Shown here piece by piece: positions 34,702 to 43,721 of a DNA stretch of 64,000 bases. The DNA lies in the NCBI GenBank assembly GCA_964483325.1, contig CAZAAW010000001.1:248001-312000 (forward strand), read 5' to 3'. A model generated the notes under the pieces. It was not told the DNA's origin and searched no databases. It saw only the letters and a list, made by a program, of their open reading frames with translations. This DNA is from CAZAAW01 sp964483325. Lineage in GTDB: Bacteria > Pseudomonadota > Alphaproteobacteria > Rhizobiales > Kaistiaceae. The first letter of the stretch is position 1, and each line of letters opens with the position of its first letter. Position numbers and translations under genes: made by a program.

Positions 34702-35651
34702 CGGAACGGATCGGCCGGCAGGGCGCCGGTGCCGATCAGGACGAGAAGCGCCGTGATGGTGACGAGCGACACGACGGTGCCGAGAAAGATGGCCTGCTCG
34801 GCGCCGCGCTCGTAGACGCGGTGGCGGTGCGCCAGGCCGGCCACGGCCATGGCCGGCGGCATGGCCGCGGCGGTTGCGGCGACCGCCACCCAGATCGCCG
34901 GAAAGTCCCCCACCCAGCCGAGCAGCAGGTAGACGATGGCCGGCTGCGCCACGAGCTTGATCAGCAGCAGCACCGGCACCTCGAGGCCGCCGCGGCTGGG
35001 CCGGCGCAGGGTGGCGAGCTGCAGCCCGAGTGCGAACAGCGCCGCCGGCACGGCGGCCGCGGCGGCAAGGTCGAGCAGCCGGCCGAGGAAGCCCGGTGCC
35101 TGAAAGCCGCCGGCGCTGGCGACAAGCCCGATGGCGGCGGCGATCGCCGGCGGGTTGGCGGCGATGCGGCCGAAAAGGCTGCCGGCAGGCGCCGGCCCGG
35201 CACCGCCCACCGCCATCATGAGCGGGCCGGTAACGGCCAGGAGGAGCGTGTCGAAGCAGAGGATCAGCGCCGTCGGCACGGCCGCGGCGGCGCCGAAGGC
35301 GGCGATGGTGAGCGCCGGGAAGAAGGCCAACAGATTGCCCTGCGAGCCGAGCAGCGCCTTCACCGTCGCGTCGGCGATGTTGCCGCCGTTGCGCAATGCC
35401 GAGAGCGTGAAGGCGATGGCGAAGACGCAATAGGTGGCGAAGGTCGCCGTCAGCACGAAGGACCAGTCACCGGTCTCCGCCAGCGGCGCCCGCGACACGA
35501 GCTGAAAGACAAGCGCCGGCTGGGCGATGTTGACGACGAAGAAGGTCAGCCCGCCGGCCTGCGCGGTGCTGACGAAGCCCATCCTGGCGGAAGCCAGACC
35601 CAGCCCGATCAGGACAAAGAACGGCAGAGCCAGCGTGACGATGTCGGTCAT
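34698..35651 (-). CDS. AEC family transporter, 317 aa
   Basis: Ten hydrophobic segments in two halves, with the characteristic LALPFFVLIGLG start, a polar break around NIAQPALVFQL in the first half, and ALGLQL and AAMPPAMAVAG in the second, as in auxin-efflux-carrier proteins that move malate or other organic acids. The start at 35651 (MTDIVTLALP) is preferred over the upstream MLLPAM. The substrate is unknown. Confidence 0.85.
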   Translation of the reverse strand: MTDIVTLALPFFVLIGLGLASARMGFVSTAQAGGLTFFVVNIAQPALVFQLVSRAPLAETGDWSFVLTATFATYCVFAIAFTLSALRNGGNIADATVKALLGSQGNLLAFFPALTIAAFGAAAAVPTALILCFDTLLLAVTGPLMMAVGGAGPAPAGSLFGRIAANPPAIAAAIGLVASAGGFQAPGFLGRLLDLAAAAAVPAALFALGLQLATLRRPSRGGLEVPVLLLIKLVAQPAIVYLLLGWVGDFPAIWVAVAATAAAMPPAMAVAGLAHRHRVYERGAEQAIFLGTVVSLVTITALLVLIGTGALPADPFR

Positions 35652-35828
35652 GGCCGGTAGCAGCACCAGCCGGGCGCACCGGCTCAGGAAGTCGCGTGAG
35701 GGTCCCTAACGGTTCCGCGTGTGACGGTCAAATGCTGCAATGGCTGCGCGAATCGGGCGCGCGGCGTAGATTTGACTTCCGCCAGCCGGCGTGCCCTCTA
35801 AAAGCGACCATCCAGTGGAGCGTCCGTC

Positions 35829-36167
35829 ATGGACCGGATCAGGTCAGCCAAGTTTCAGATCGGACAGATTGTACGCCACCGCCACTTCTCGTTCCGTGGC
35901 GTGGTGTTCGATGTCGATCCGGTTTTCGACAATACCGAAGAATGGTGGCAGGCCATCCCCGAGGACATTCGTCCCTCGAAGGACCAGCCCTACTACCATC
36001 TCTTCGCGGAGAACGCCGAGACGGAATACATCGCCTACGTCTCCGAGCAGAACCTGCTGCCCGACGATTCCGTCGAGCCGCTGCGCCATCCCCAGATCCG
36101 CGAATTCTTCGACAGCCGCCACGGATCGATCTTCCATCCGCGCGAGCGCGAGCGCGATCTCAACTAG
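35829..36167 (+). CDS. hspQ: Heat shock protein HspQ, 112 aa
   Basis: It matches the hemimethylated-DNA-binding YccV/HspQ family: FQIGQIVRHRHFSFRGVVFDVDP at the start, PYYHLFAENAE and YVSEQNLLPDDSVEPLRHPQI. HspQ acts as a specificity factor for Lon proteolysis in enterobacteria; the role here is by homology. The ATG at 35829 starts the frame, and an inverted repeat 6 bases after the stop ends it. Confidence 0.92.
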   Translation: MDRIRSAKFQIGQIVRHRHFSFRGVVFDVDPVFDNTEEWWQAIPEDIRPSKDQPYYHLFAENAETEYIAYVSEQNLLPDDSVEPLRHPQIREFFDSRHGSIFHPRERERDLN

Positions 36168-36172
36168 GACAA

Positions 36173-36195
36173 GGCCCGCGGACCAGGCGCGGGCC
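36173..36195. terminator. Bidirectional terminator hairpin between hspQ and the IalB gene
   Basis: GGCCCGCG (36173-36180) and CGCGGGCC (36188-36195) form a perfect 8-bp stem with a seven-base loop, placed between two convergent genes. No T-run is present. Confidence 0.6.
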
Positions 36196-36207
36196 TCGAT
36201 CCCGAGA

Positions 36208-36873
36208 TCAGTTGCCGGCCGGCGGGGCCTGTTCCTGCTGCTGGATCAGCCGCTGGCGGGCTTCCTCGGCGCGCTGCTGCAGTGCCTGGTTCAGCTGGTC
36301 CTGCCGCGCCTGCGCCGCGGCGGCGTCGATGCCGGCGCCGTCAAAGGTCTTGGTGAAGCCGGCGAGGCTCATGGGGAAGTTGAGGCCCTTGGCCTGCGGG
36401 TTGAGGACCGTCACGACCAGCTGATTGCCCTTCTTCAGCGAGGCGATGAAGTCGGCATTGACCTCGATCTCGGCGTAGCAGGCGTTGGGGAAGCAGATGC
36501 CGTACTTCACCTCCGTCTGGGCGCCGCCGTCGATCGCAATGCGCACGCCGGGCTGGATCAGCATGCCGATCGGCACGGCGGCGATGAAGGAGATCTTCGG
36601 ATCGCCGGTGAACTGGCGCAGCGTTGCGGAGGCGATGAACTGGCCGTTCTCGGCGCGCAGCTCCTGCGTGACGAGGCACAGTTCCTTCTTCGTCGCAGGG
36701 TCGGTGTTGCAGATCTTCACCCACGGCGATTGCGCGTCGGGTGCGGCTGCCGGCGCTGCGGGCGCCGCCGGGGCAGCGGCATCCTGAGCGAAGGCGACTG
36801 GCGAAAGGCTCAGTCCGGCGAGCACGACCGCCAGAGCCCGTCCAACAGTCCAAAATCCCTTCTTGTCGACCAT
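36208..36873 (-). CDS. Invasion-associated locus B (IalB) family protein, 221 aa
   Basis: A signal peptide (to AFAQ) and an Ala/Pro linker precede the IalB domain, with four cysteines in two pairs (KICNTDPATKKELC and GICFPNAC), the RIAIDGGAQTEVKYGICFP region and a Gln-rich helical tail. The family is widespread in rhizobia, Bartonella and Brucella as a periplasmic protein; infection roles are known only in some. The start at 36873 (MVDKKGF) is best spaced from AAAGG; two more ATGs lie directly upstream. Confidence 0.85.
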   Translation of the reverse strand: MVDKKGFWTVGRALAVVLAGLSLSPVAFAQDAAAPAAPAAPAAAPDAQSPWVKICNTDPATKKELCLVTQELRAENGQFIASATLRQFTGDPKISFIAAVPIGMLIQPGVRIAIDGGAQTEVKYGICFPNACYAEIEVNADFIASLKKGNQLVVTVLNPQAKGLNFPMSLAGFTKTFDGAGIDAAAAQARQDQLNQALQQRAEEARQRLIQQQEQAPPAGN

Positions 36874-37102
36874 CATCATGCCTTTTGCTGTCCTGGTTCA
36901 TGCGCTGAGGCGCGACGAGGCCCCGATCCCGCCACGATCGGAGCTCGACCCTAGGCGCCGGAAACGGCGCGCCGGGGGCATCCTTAACGTGCTTCCGTGG
37001 CGATTTCTAGCACCGCCGCGCGGCGACACGCTCGCGCAGCCGGCGGTTGCGATAGACTGTCGAATCAAAGCACAGCGCACCGACGGCCGAGGGAGAGACG
37101 CC

Positions 37103-38941
37103 ATGCGGAGAGCTCAGGGCAGACCGATGCGGATCCTCGCCGCCGCCATGCTCGCGCTCCTCGCCGCAGCGCCCGCACCGGCCGTCCGGGCGGCGCCGAT
37201 GCACGGCATCGCCATGCATGGCGATCCCGCCCTCCCCGCCGGCTTCGACCACCTCCCCTATGTCAATCCCGACGCGCCCAAGGGCGGCCGGGTGACCTAC
37301 GGCGTCATCGGCACCTTCGACAGCCTCAATCCCTTCATCGTCCAGGGCGCCACGACGACGGCGCGCGGCATCTGGGACGCGTCCTTCGGCAACAATGTCT
37401 TCGAGAGCCTTCTGGTGCGCAGCCGCGACGAGCCGTTCACCCTCTATGGCCTCCTCGCCGAATCGGTCGAGACGCCGGACGATCGCAGCTGGGTGGAGTT
37501 CACGCTCGACGCGCGGGCAAAGTTCTCCGACGGCGAACCGGTGACGCCCGAGGACGTGATCTTCACGCTGGAGCTGCTGCGCGACAAGGGCCGGCCCAAC
37601 TACCGCAGCTGGTACGACAAGATCACCAAGGTCGAGAAGACCGGCGACCGCACCGTCCGAATCACCTTCAACGACGAGGCGGACCGCGAGCTGCCGCTGC
37701 TGATCGGGCTGATGCCGATCCTGCCGAAGCACGCCATCGACGTCGACACGTTCGACCGGACGACGCTGAAGCCGATGATCGGCTCCGGGCCTTACCTCAT
37801 CGCCGAGGTTAAGGCGCCCGGCAGCATCCTGTTCCGCCGCAATCCGGACTATTGGGGCAAGGATCTGCCGGTGAAGCGCGGCTTCGACAATTACGACGAG
37901 ATCCGCATCGACTATTACCGCGACAGCAACGCCATGTTCGAGGCGTTCAAGAAGGGCCTCTACGACGTCAATCCGGAAGGCGACCCGTCGACCTGGAGCA
38001 GCGGCTACGACTTTCCGGCCGTCCGCGACGGACGGGTGGTCAAGGAGAGCTTCGTCAACGGCACTCCCAAGGGCATGGCCGGCTTCGCCTTCAATATCCG
38101 CCGGCCGGTCTTCGCCGATATCCGCGTGCGCCGGGCGCTCGCCATGCTGTTCGATTTCGAGTGGGTGAACAGCAATCTCTATTTCGGCGCCTACAAGCGC
38201 ATGGGGAGCTACTTCCAGGATTCGGAGCTGTCGGCACTCGGGGTTCCGGCGAGCGACAAGGAGCGCGCCCTCCTCGCCCCCTATCCCGACGCCATCGCGC
38301 CGGACGTCATGGACGGCACCTATGCGCCGACGGTCAGCGACGGTTCCGGCAGCGACCGCAAGGTCATGCGGGCCGCGCTCAGCCTGCTCGGCGAGGCCGG
38401 CTACAAGCTGGAGGGCAACCGGCTGGTGAATACCGAGACCGGGCAGCAGCTTGCCTTCGAGCTGATGGCGACGACCCGCGAAACCGAGCGCCTTGGCCTT
38501 GCCTATGGGCGCACGCTGGGGCGCCTCGGCATCGTGCTCAACGTGCGCAGCGTGGATGCGGCGCAGTACCAGAAACGTGTCGCGACCTTCGATTTCGACA
38601 TGATCCAGACCAGCTGGGCCGCCTCGCTGTCGCCGGGCAACGAACAGAGCTTCCGCTGGAGCTCGGAGCTCGCCGACGTCGAGGGGTCGTTCAACTATGT
38701 CGGCGTCAGGAATCCCGCCGCCGACGCCATGATCAACGCGCTTCTCACGGCGCGCGAGCACGACGATTTCGTCGCGGCAGTACGGGCCCTGGACCGGGTC
38801 CTGATTTCGGGAGCCTATGTCGTCCCGCTGTTCTACCTGCCGGAGCAGTGGATCGCCCGCTGGACACGGGTGGAGCACCCGCAGGTGCAGTCGCTCTACG
38901 GACCGACGCTGAGCACCTGGTGGGTGAAGGCCGCCGAATAA
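37103..38941 (+). CDS. Periplasmic oligopeptide/microcin C-type solute-binding protein (family 5), 612 aa
   Basis: A signal peptide (to about residue 30, VRAAP) is followed by a type II periplasmic binding fold starting HGIAMHGDPALPAGFDHLPYV and GTFDSLNPFIVQG, as in YejA-like proteins. FNIRRPVFADIRVRRALAMLFDFEWVN marks the hinge region. It would deliver peptides to an ABC importer, but no permease or ATPase gene is nearby. The ATG at 37103 follows GGGAGAGACG. Confidence 0.88.
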   Translation: MRRAQGRPMRILAAAMLALLAAAPAPAVRAAPMHGIAMHGDPALPAGFDHLPYVNPDAPKGGRVTYGVIGTFDSLNPFIVQGATTTARGIWDASFGNNVFESLLVRSRDEPFTLYGLLAESVETPDDRSWVEFTLDARAKFSDGEPVTPEDVIFTLELLRDKGRPNYRSWYDKITKVEKTGDRTVRITFNDEADRELPLLIGLMPILPKHAIDVDTFDRTTLKPMIGSGPYLIAEVKAPGSILFRRNPDYWGKDLPVKRGFDNYDEIRIDYYRDSNAMFEAFKKGLYDVNPEGDPSTWSSGYDFPAVRDGRVVKESFVNGTPKGMAGFAFNIRRPVFADIRVRRALAMLFDFEWVNSNLYFGAYKRMGSYFQDSELSALGVPASDKERALLAPYPDAIAPDVMDGTYAPTVSDGSGSDRKVMRAALSLLGEAGYKLEGNRLVNTETGQQLAFELMATTRETERLGLAYGRTLGRLGIVLNVRSVDAAQYQKRVATFDFDMIQTSWAASLSPGNEQSFRWSSELADVEGSFNYVGVRNPAADAMINALLTAREHDDFVAAVRALDRVLISGAYVVPLFYLPEQWIARWTRVEHPQVQSLYGPTLSTWWVKAAE

Positions 38942-39012
38942 GCTTGCGCGACAGCGGCGCGGGACCGACATGTCGTCTGATCCCAAGGTTTCCTTCCATC
39001 GGAGCGCCGCCA

Positions 39013-39672
39013 ATGCCCTCTCCCGTCAAGATCGACGTCGTCTCGGATGTCGTGTGCCCGTGGTGCTATCTCGGCAAGCACCGGCTGGAGCGGGCCATCG
39101 CCAAGGCCGGCGTGCCGGTGACTGTTGAATGGCATCCCTACCAGCTCGACCCGACCATCCCGCCGGGCGGCCTGCCGCGCGACGCGTATATGCGGCAGAA
39201 GTTCGGTGACCTCAGCCGCCTCGAGGGCGCCCACCAGCGCCTTGTCGAGCTCGGCAAGGCTGTCGGCATCCACTACGCCTTCGACAAGCAGAAGGTTTCG
39301 GCCAATACGCTCGATGCGCATCGCCTCGTCCTGTGGGCGGGCGAGGTCGGCCGCCAGACAGAGATGGTCGAGCGGCTGTTCCAGCTCAATTTCATCGAGG
39401 GCGCCGACGTTGGCGCGCATGACGTGCTGGCGGAGGCCGCCGCTGCCGAAGGCCTCGACGAGGCCGAAATCCGGGCCCGGCTTGCCGGCGACGAGGGCAA
39501 GGACACGGTCCGCGCCGAGATCGCCATGTGGCAGCGCGCCGGCGTCACCGGCGTGCCCTGCTTCGTGCTCAACCGCCGCTATGCGGTGATGGGCGCGCAG
39601 GAGATCGACGTGCTCGCCGACGCGATTCTCTCCGCCGCAGAGGACGCGCAGCAGAAGACCGCGACGGCGTAG
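39013..39672 (+). CDS. DsbA-family oxidoreductase, FrnE-like, 219 aa
   Basis: A thioredoxin-fold protein with CPWC at residues 15-18 right after the first strand, a long helical insertion (RDAYMRQKFGDLSRLEGAHQ) and the cis-proline loop TGVPCFVLN. This is the FrnE/2-hydroxychromene-2-carboxylate isomerase group. No signal peptide is seen, so it works in the cytosol. The ATG at 39013 follows GGAGCGCCGCCA. A palindromic repeat overlaps its end. Confidence 0.88.
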   Translation: MPSPVKIDVVSDVVCPWCYLGKHRLERAIAKAGVPVTVEWHPYQLDPTIPPGGLPRDAYMRQKFGDLSRLEGAHQRLVELGKAVGIHYAFDKQKVSANTLDAHRLVLWAGEVGRQTEMVERLFQLNFIEGADVGAHDVLAEAAAAEGLDEAEIRARLAGDEGKDTVRAEIAMWQRAGVTGVPCFVLNRRYAVMGAQEIDVLADAILSAAEDAQQKTATA

Positions 39673-39765
39673 GGTGGGCAAGCCGGATGGCTTGCCCACG
39701 CGGACAACCGGCAAATTCGGGTAGCCATGACCGCGTGGGCAAGGCTTCGCCATGCCCACCCTACG
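39668..39765. repeat. Nested intergenic palindromic element
   Basis: Outer arms CGTAGGGTGGGCA (39668-39680) and TGCCCACCCTACG (39753-39765) are perfect inverted copies, and inner arms CTTGCCCACGCGG (39691-39703) and CCGCGTGGGCAAG (39731-39743) also pair. Each half can fold on its own (39674-39699; 39735-39759). Such GTGGGCA repeats occur in many Hyphomicrobiales intergenic regions. It lies between convergent frnE-like and mfd genes and may end both transcripts. Confidence 0.75.
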
Positions 39766-39775
39766 GATCTCGGCC

Positions 39776-42700
39776 TCAGGCCGCCTTGGCGCCTTCCGGC
39801 TGCGCCAGCCGGGCGAGCTGCGTCAGGACGACGGCGGCGCCCGACAGACGCTGCTCCGGCTTCTCCCAGTCGCGGATCAGGACGATCTTCTGATCAGGCC
39901 GGATCTTGGCGAGGCTCCCCTGCTCGCCGATCCAGCGCACCAGCGCCGGCGTGTCCGGGAAGGTGTTGTCGCGCAGACCGATGACGACGCCGCGCGGCCC
40001 GGCATCGACCTTCTCGACATTGGCGATGCGGCAGAGCGACTTGATATAGACGATCTTGAGCAGATGCTCGACCTCGTCCGGCAGCGGGCCGAAGCGGTCG
40101 ATCAGCTCGGCCGCGAAGGCGTCGATCGAACCGGCGTCGTCGAGATCGGCCAGGCGGCGATAGAGGCTCATGCGCAGCTGGAGATCCGGCACGTAGGCTT
40201 CCGGGATCATCACCGGCATGCCGATAGTGATCTGTGGCGACCAGCGGCTGGTCTCCTCGCCCGGATCGCCGCCCTCCTTGAGCGTCGCCACCGCCTCCTC
40301 CAGCATCTGCTGGTAGAGCTCGTAGCCGACTTCCTTGATGTGGCCGGATTGTTCCTCGCCGAGGAGATTGCCGGCGCCGCGCAGGTCGAGGTCGTGGCTG
40401 GCAAGCTGGAAGCCGGCGCCCAGGCTGTCGAGCGACTGCAGCACCTTGAGCCGCCGCTCCGCCATCGGCGTCAGGCGCTTCTCCGGCGGCGTCGTGAACA
40501 GCGCATAGGCACGCGTCTTGGAGCGCCCGACGCGGCCGCGCAGCTGATAGAGCTGGGCGAGGCCGAACATATCGGCGCGGTAGACGACCATCGTATTGGC
40601 GGTCGGGACGTCGAGCCCGGATTCCACGATCGAGGTCGACAGCAGCACGTCATAGGCGCCGTCGTAGAAGGCGTTCATGATGTCGTCGAGCTCGCCCGCC
40701 GGCAGTTGCCCGTGGGCGACGGAGAACTTCACCTCCGGCACCTGCTCCGTCAGGAAATGCGCCGCCTCACCGAGATCGCTGATGCGCGGGCAGACGAAGA
40801 AGCTCTGGCCGCCCCGATAGCGCTCGCGCAGCAGCGCCTCGCGCACGGTCAGCGGATCGAAAGGCGAGATAAAGGTGCGCACCGCCAGCCGGTCGACCGG
40901 CGGCGTTGTGATCATCGACAGCTCGCGCACGCCGGTCAGGGCAAGCTGAAGCGTGCGCGGGATGGGCGTCGCCGACAGCGTCAGCACATGCACGTCGGCG
41001 CGCAGCTCCTTGAGGCGCTCCTTGTGCTTGACGCCGAAATGCTGCTCCTCGTCGATGATCAGCAGGCCGAGGTCGCGGAATTTGATGCCCTTGCCGAGCA
41101 GGGCATGGGTGCCGACGACGATGTCGACCGATCCGTCGGCAAGACCGGCCTTGGTCGCCGCCAGGTCCTTGGCCGGAACGAGGCGCGACGCCTGGGCGAT
41201 CTTCACCGGGAAGGCGGCGAAACGCTGGACGAAAGTCTTCATGTGCTGCCGCGACAGCAGCGTCGTCGGCACGACGACGGCCACCTGCTTGCCGTTCATG
41301 GCGGCCACGAAGGCGGCCCGCAGCGCCACCTCGGTCTTGCCGAAGCCGACATCGCCGCAGATGAGGCGATCCATCGGCCGTCCCGACCCCAGGTCCTCCA
41401 TGACGGCGTCGATCGCCGCCATCTGGTCCTCGGTCTCCTCGTAGGGAAAGCGGGCCGCGAATTCGTCGTAGAGCCCTTCCGGCGGTTGCAGCGGCGTCGC
41501 CGTCCGCAGCATGCGCGCCGCGGCGACCTTGATGAGCTGGTCGGCGATCTCGCGGATGCGCTTCTTCAGCCGCGCCTTGCGGCTCTGCCAGCCGACGCCG
41601 CCCAACCGGTCGAGCTGCACGGCACTGTCTTCCGAGCCGTAGCGCGACAGAAGCTCGATGTTCTCGACCGGCAGATAGAGCCGGTCGCCGCCGGCATAGC
41701 TGATCTCGAGGCAGTCATGCGGCGCGCCCGCCGCCTCGATCGTCGTCAGCCCCTCGAAGCGGCCGATGCCGTGATCGATATGCACGACGAGATCGCCTGC
41801 CGCCAGGCTGGACACCTCGCTGAGGAAATCGGACGGGCGGCGATGCTTGCGCCGGGCGCGGACCAGCCTGTCGCCGAGGATATCCTGCTCGCCGATGACG
41901 GCGAGGTCGTCGGTCTCGAAGCCGGCCTCCACCTCCAGCACGGCGAGGCCGACAACGTCCTTGCCGATGCCGCCGAGCGCCTGCCAATCGGCGACGGGCT
42001 TCTGCTGCGTCAGCCCACGATCGGCCAGGACCTGGCCCATGCGGTCGCGCGATCCCTCGCTCCAGCAGGCGACGACGACGCGCTTGCCGGCCTGCCGCAG
42101 GGCGGCGGCGTGGGCGATGACAGCGTCGAAGACGTTGACGTTTTCGGCATTGCGTTCGGCGGCGAAGCTGCGGCCCTGGCGGCCGCCGAGATCGATCTGG
42201 TCACCGCGGTCGGCGACGAAGGGCGACAGGTGGATGACGCTGCGTCCGGCCAGGCGGCCCGTCCACTCCGCGTCGGCGAGGTAAAGCCCCTCTGGCGGCG
42301 CCGGTTTGTAGGGAACGCCGCTCTCGCCCTCCTTCAGCGCCGTCAGGCGCGCCTCGTAGTGATCGGCAACCTCGGCAAAGCGCTGCGCCGCCGCATCCTC
42401 CGCCAGGTGGTCGAGAATGACCGGGGCATCCGGCAGATAGTCGAAGAGCGTGTCGAGCCGCTCGGAGAAGAGCGCCGCCCAGTGTTCCAGGCCCGGGAAG
42501 CGCCGCCCCTCGCTGACCGACTGATAGAGCACGTCATTGCGGTCGGCGGCACCGAAAAGGCCGAGATAGCGCTCGCGGAAGCGGGCGATGCCATTGTGCG
42601 TCAGCACCACCTCGTTGGTGGGAACCAGGTCGAGACGCTTGAGCTGGCCGGTGGTGCGCTGGGTGTCGACGTCGAAGCTGCGGATGCTCTCCAAGGCGTC

Positions 42701-43282
42701 GCCGAAGAAATCGAGCCGCACCGGCCCGATATAGCCGGCCGGGTAGAGATCGAGGATGCCGCCGCGCACGGCATATTCGCCGGCCTCGCGCACCGTGGAG
42801 GAGCGCAGGAAGCCGTTGCCCTCCAGCCACTCGACGATGTGGTTCATGCCGATGCGGTTGCCCGCCGCCACCGAGAGGGCCTGACGGCTCACATAGGCGC
42901 GCTCCGGCACCCGCTGCACCGCCGCGTTGACCGCCGTCAGGACGAGGCGCGTCTGGCCCTTGGCGAGCGGGGTCGCAAGTGCCGCAAGGGTCGCCATGCG
43001 CGTCGCCACGATGGCCGGATGCGGCGAGGCGCGGTCATAGGGCATACAGTCCCAGGCCGGGAAGGTCAGGACCTCGAAATCGGGCGCGAAGAAGCGGACC
43101 GCCTCCTCCATGTCTGCCAGCCGGTGCCCGTCTCGCGCCACGAACAGCAGCGCCCCGAGGTCGCTGCCGCTCGCCAGCCGCTGGAGATCGGCGACGACCT
43201 TGCCGTCGAAGCCGCCGGGCACGCCCGCCAGCGTGGTGACGGGCCGGTTGAGGATCTGACTGAGGGGCGGAACAGCGTCCAC
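39776..43282 (-). CDS. mfd: Transcription-repair coupling factor Mfd, 1168 aa
   Basis: An RNA-polymerase-displacing translocase that recruits UvrA. The UvrB-homology domain (near LLFVARDGHRLADMEEAV), the RNA-polymerase-interacting domain (DLVVHIDHGIGRFEGL), the helicase with GDVGFGKTE (Walker A), DEEQHFG (DExQ box) and GRVGRSKTRAYAL, and the TRCF C-terminus are all present. The start is GTG at 43282 with AGGA upstream, since no ATG precedes VDAVPPLSQILNRP. Length equals known Mfd proteins. Confidence 0.95.
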   Translation of the reverse strand: MDAVPPLSQILNRPVTTLAGVPGGFDGKVVADLQRLASGSDLGALLFVARDGHRLADMEEAVRFFAPDFEVLTFPAWDCMPYDRASPHPAIVATRMATLAALATPLAKGQTRLVLTAVNAAVQRVPERAYVSRQALSVAAGNRIGMNHIVEWLEGNGFLRSSTVREAGEYAVRGGILDLYPAGYIGPVRLDFFGDALESIRSFDVDTQRTTGQLKRLDLVPTNEVVLTHNGIARFRERYLGLFGAADRNDVLYQSVSEGRRFPGLEHWAALFSERLDTLFDYLPDAPVILDHLAEDAAAQRFAEVADHYEARLTALKEGESGVPYKPAPPEGLYLADAEWTGRLAGRSVIHLSPFVADRGDQIDLGGRQGRSFAAERNAENVNVFDAVIAHAAALRQAGKRVVVACWSEGSRDRMGQVLADRGLTQQKPVADWQALGGIGKDVVGLAVLEVEAGFETDDLAVIGEQDILGDRLVRARRKHRRPSDFLSEVSSLAAGDLVVHIDHGIGRFEGLTTIEAAGAPHDCLEISYAGGDRLYLPVENIELLSRYGSEDSAVQLDRLGGVGWQSRKARLKKRIREIADQLIKVAAARMLRTATPLQPPEGLYDEFAARFPYEETEDQMAAIDAVMEDLGSGRPMDRLICGDVGFGKTEVALRAAFVAAMNGKQVAVVVPTTLLSRQHMKTFVQRFAAFPVKIAQASRLVPAKDLAATKAGLADGSVDIVVGTHALLGKGIKFRDLGLLIIDEEQHFGVKHKERLKELRADVHVLTLSATPIPRTLQLALTGVRELSMITTPPVDRLAVRTFISPFDPLTVREALLRERYRGGQSFFVCPRISDLGEAAHFLTEQVPEVKFSVAHGQLPAGELDDIMNAFYDGAYDVLLSTSIVESGLDVPTANTMVVYRADMFGLAQLYQLRGRVGRSKTRAYALFTTPPEKRLTPMAERRLKVLQSLDSLGAGFQLASHDLDLRGAGNLLGEEQSGHIKEVGYELYQQMLEEAVATLKEGGDPGEETSRWSPQITIGMPVMIPEAYVPDLQLRMSLYRRLADLDDAGSIDAFAAELIDRFGPLPDEVEHLLKIVYIKSLCRIANVEKVDAGPRGVVIGLRDNTFPDTPALVRWIGEQGSLAKIRPDQKIVLIRDWEKPEQRLSGAAVVLTQLARLAQPEGAKAA

Positions 43283-43358
43283 GATAGGTCCTATGCAGAA
43301 TAGCCCTGGAGCCTGTTTCAACTGCGTTGAATCAGGCTCGTCGGATGTCCTTTTGTTT

Positions 43359-43408
43359 GAGCACGCTCTTTTCCCGAAACCGGCTTTCACTTTTCGGGAT
43401 CATGCTCT
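43359..43408. repeat. Rhizobial intergenic palindrome
   Basis: The block between mfd and sdhE reads, on the minus strand, GAGCATGATCCCGAAAAGTG, then an AAAGCCGGTTTCGGG turn, then AAGAGCGTGCTC. This is the well-known CCGAAAAGTG-type palindrome scattered in Rhizobium, Mesorhizobium and Brucella genomes. It can fold into a hairpin through TTCGGG/CCCGAA. Confidence 0.7.
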
Positions 43409-43721
43409 AACGGCCGCGGTGAAATTCGATCACCCGGTCGAGAAGGCTTGAACGTTGGCCGGACGGGATCGGCTCCTCACCGGTGATCCACCGGTAAAGC
43501 TCCTGATCGGGAACGTCCAGCAGGGCCTCGAAGGCGGCAAGCTCGGGCGCGCCGAGCCCGGCGATGAAGGCATCGGCAAACGGGCCGAGCAGCAGGTCCA
43601 TTTCGCGCATGCCGCGCCGCCAGGCGCGAAAATGGATGCGTCGCCGCCTTATATCAAGGGCGCCTTCCTGTGGCCCCGGTGATTGACCTTCGGCCGATGG
43701 CGCCCCATTCGAATTCACCAT
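43407..43721 (-). CDS. sdhE: Succinate dehydrogenase assembly factor SdhE, 104 aa
   Basis: It attaches FAD to the flavoprotein of succinate dehydrogenase. The family core is visible: RRRRIHFRAWRRGMREMDLLLGPF (the RGxxE signature), then FEALLDVPDQELYRWITGEEPIP. The N-terminal 25 residues are a disordered extension. The start at 43721 has GGAAGGA upstream on the minus strand; the longer frame to 43931 is a recG shadow. Its ATG overlaps that of recG, head to head. Confidence 0.88.
   Translation of the reverse strand: MVNSNGAPSAEGQSPGPQEGALDIRRRRIHFRAWRRGMREMDLLLGPFADAFIAGLGAPELAAFEALLDVPDQELYRWITGEEPIPSGQRSSLLDRVIEFHRGR

Noticed and set aside
39752..43303. 1,183-residue plus-strand frame opposite mfd
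   Set aside because: Antisense shadow of mfd, no ribosome site and Arg/Ala/Gly-biased composition typical of high-GC reverse frames.
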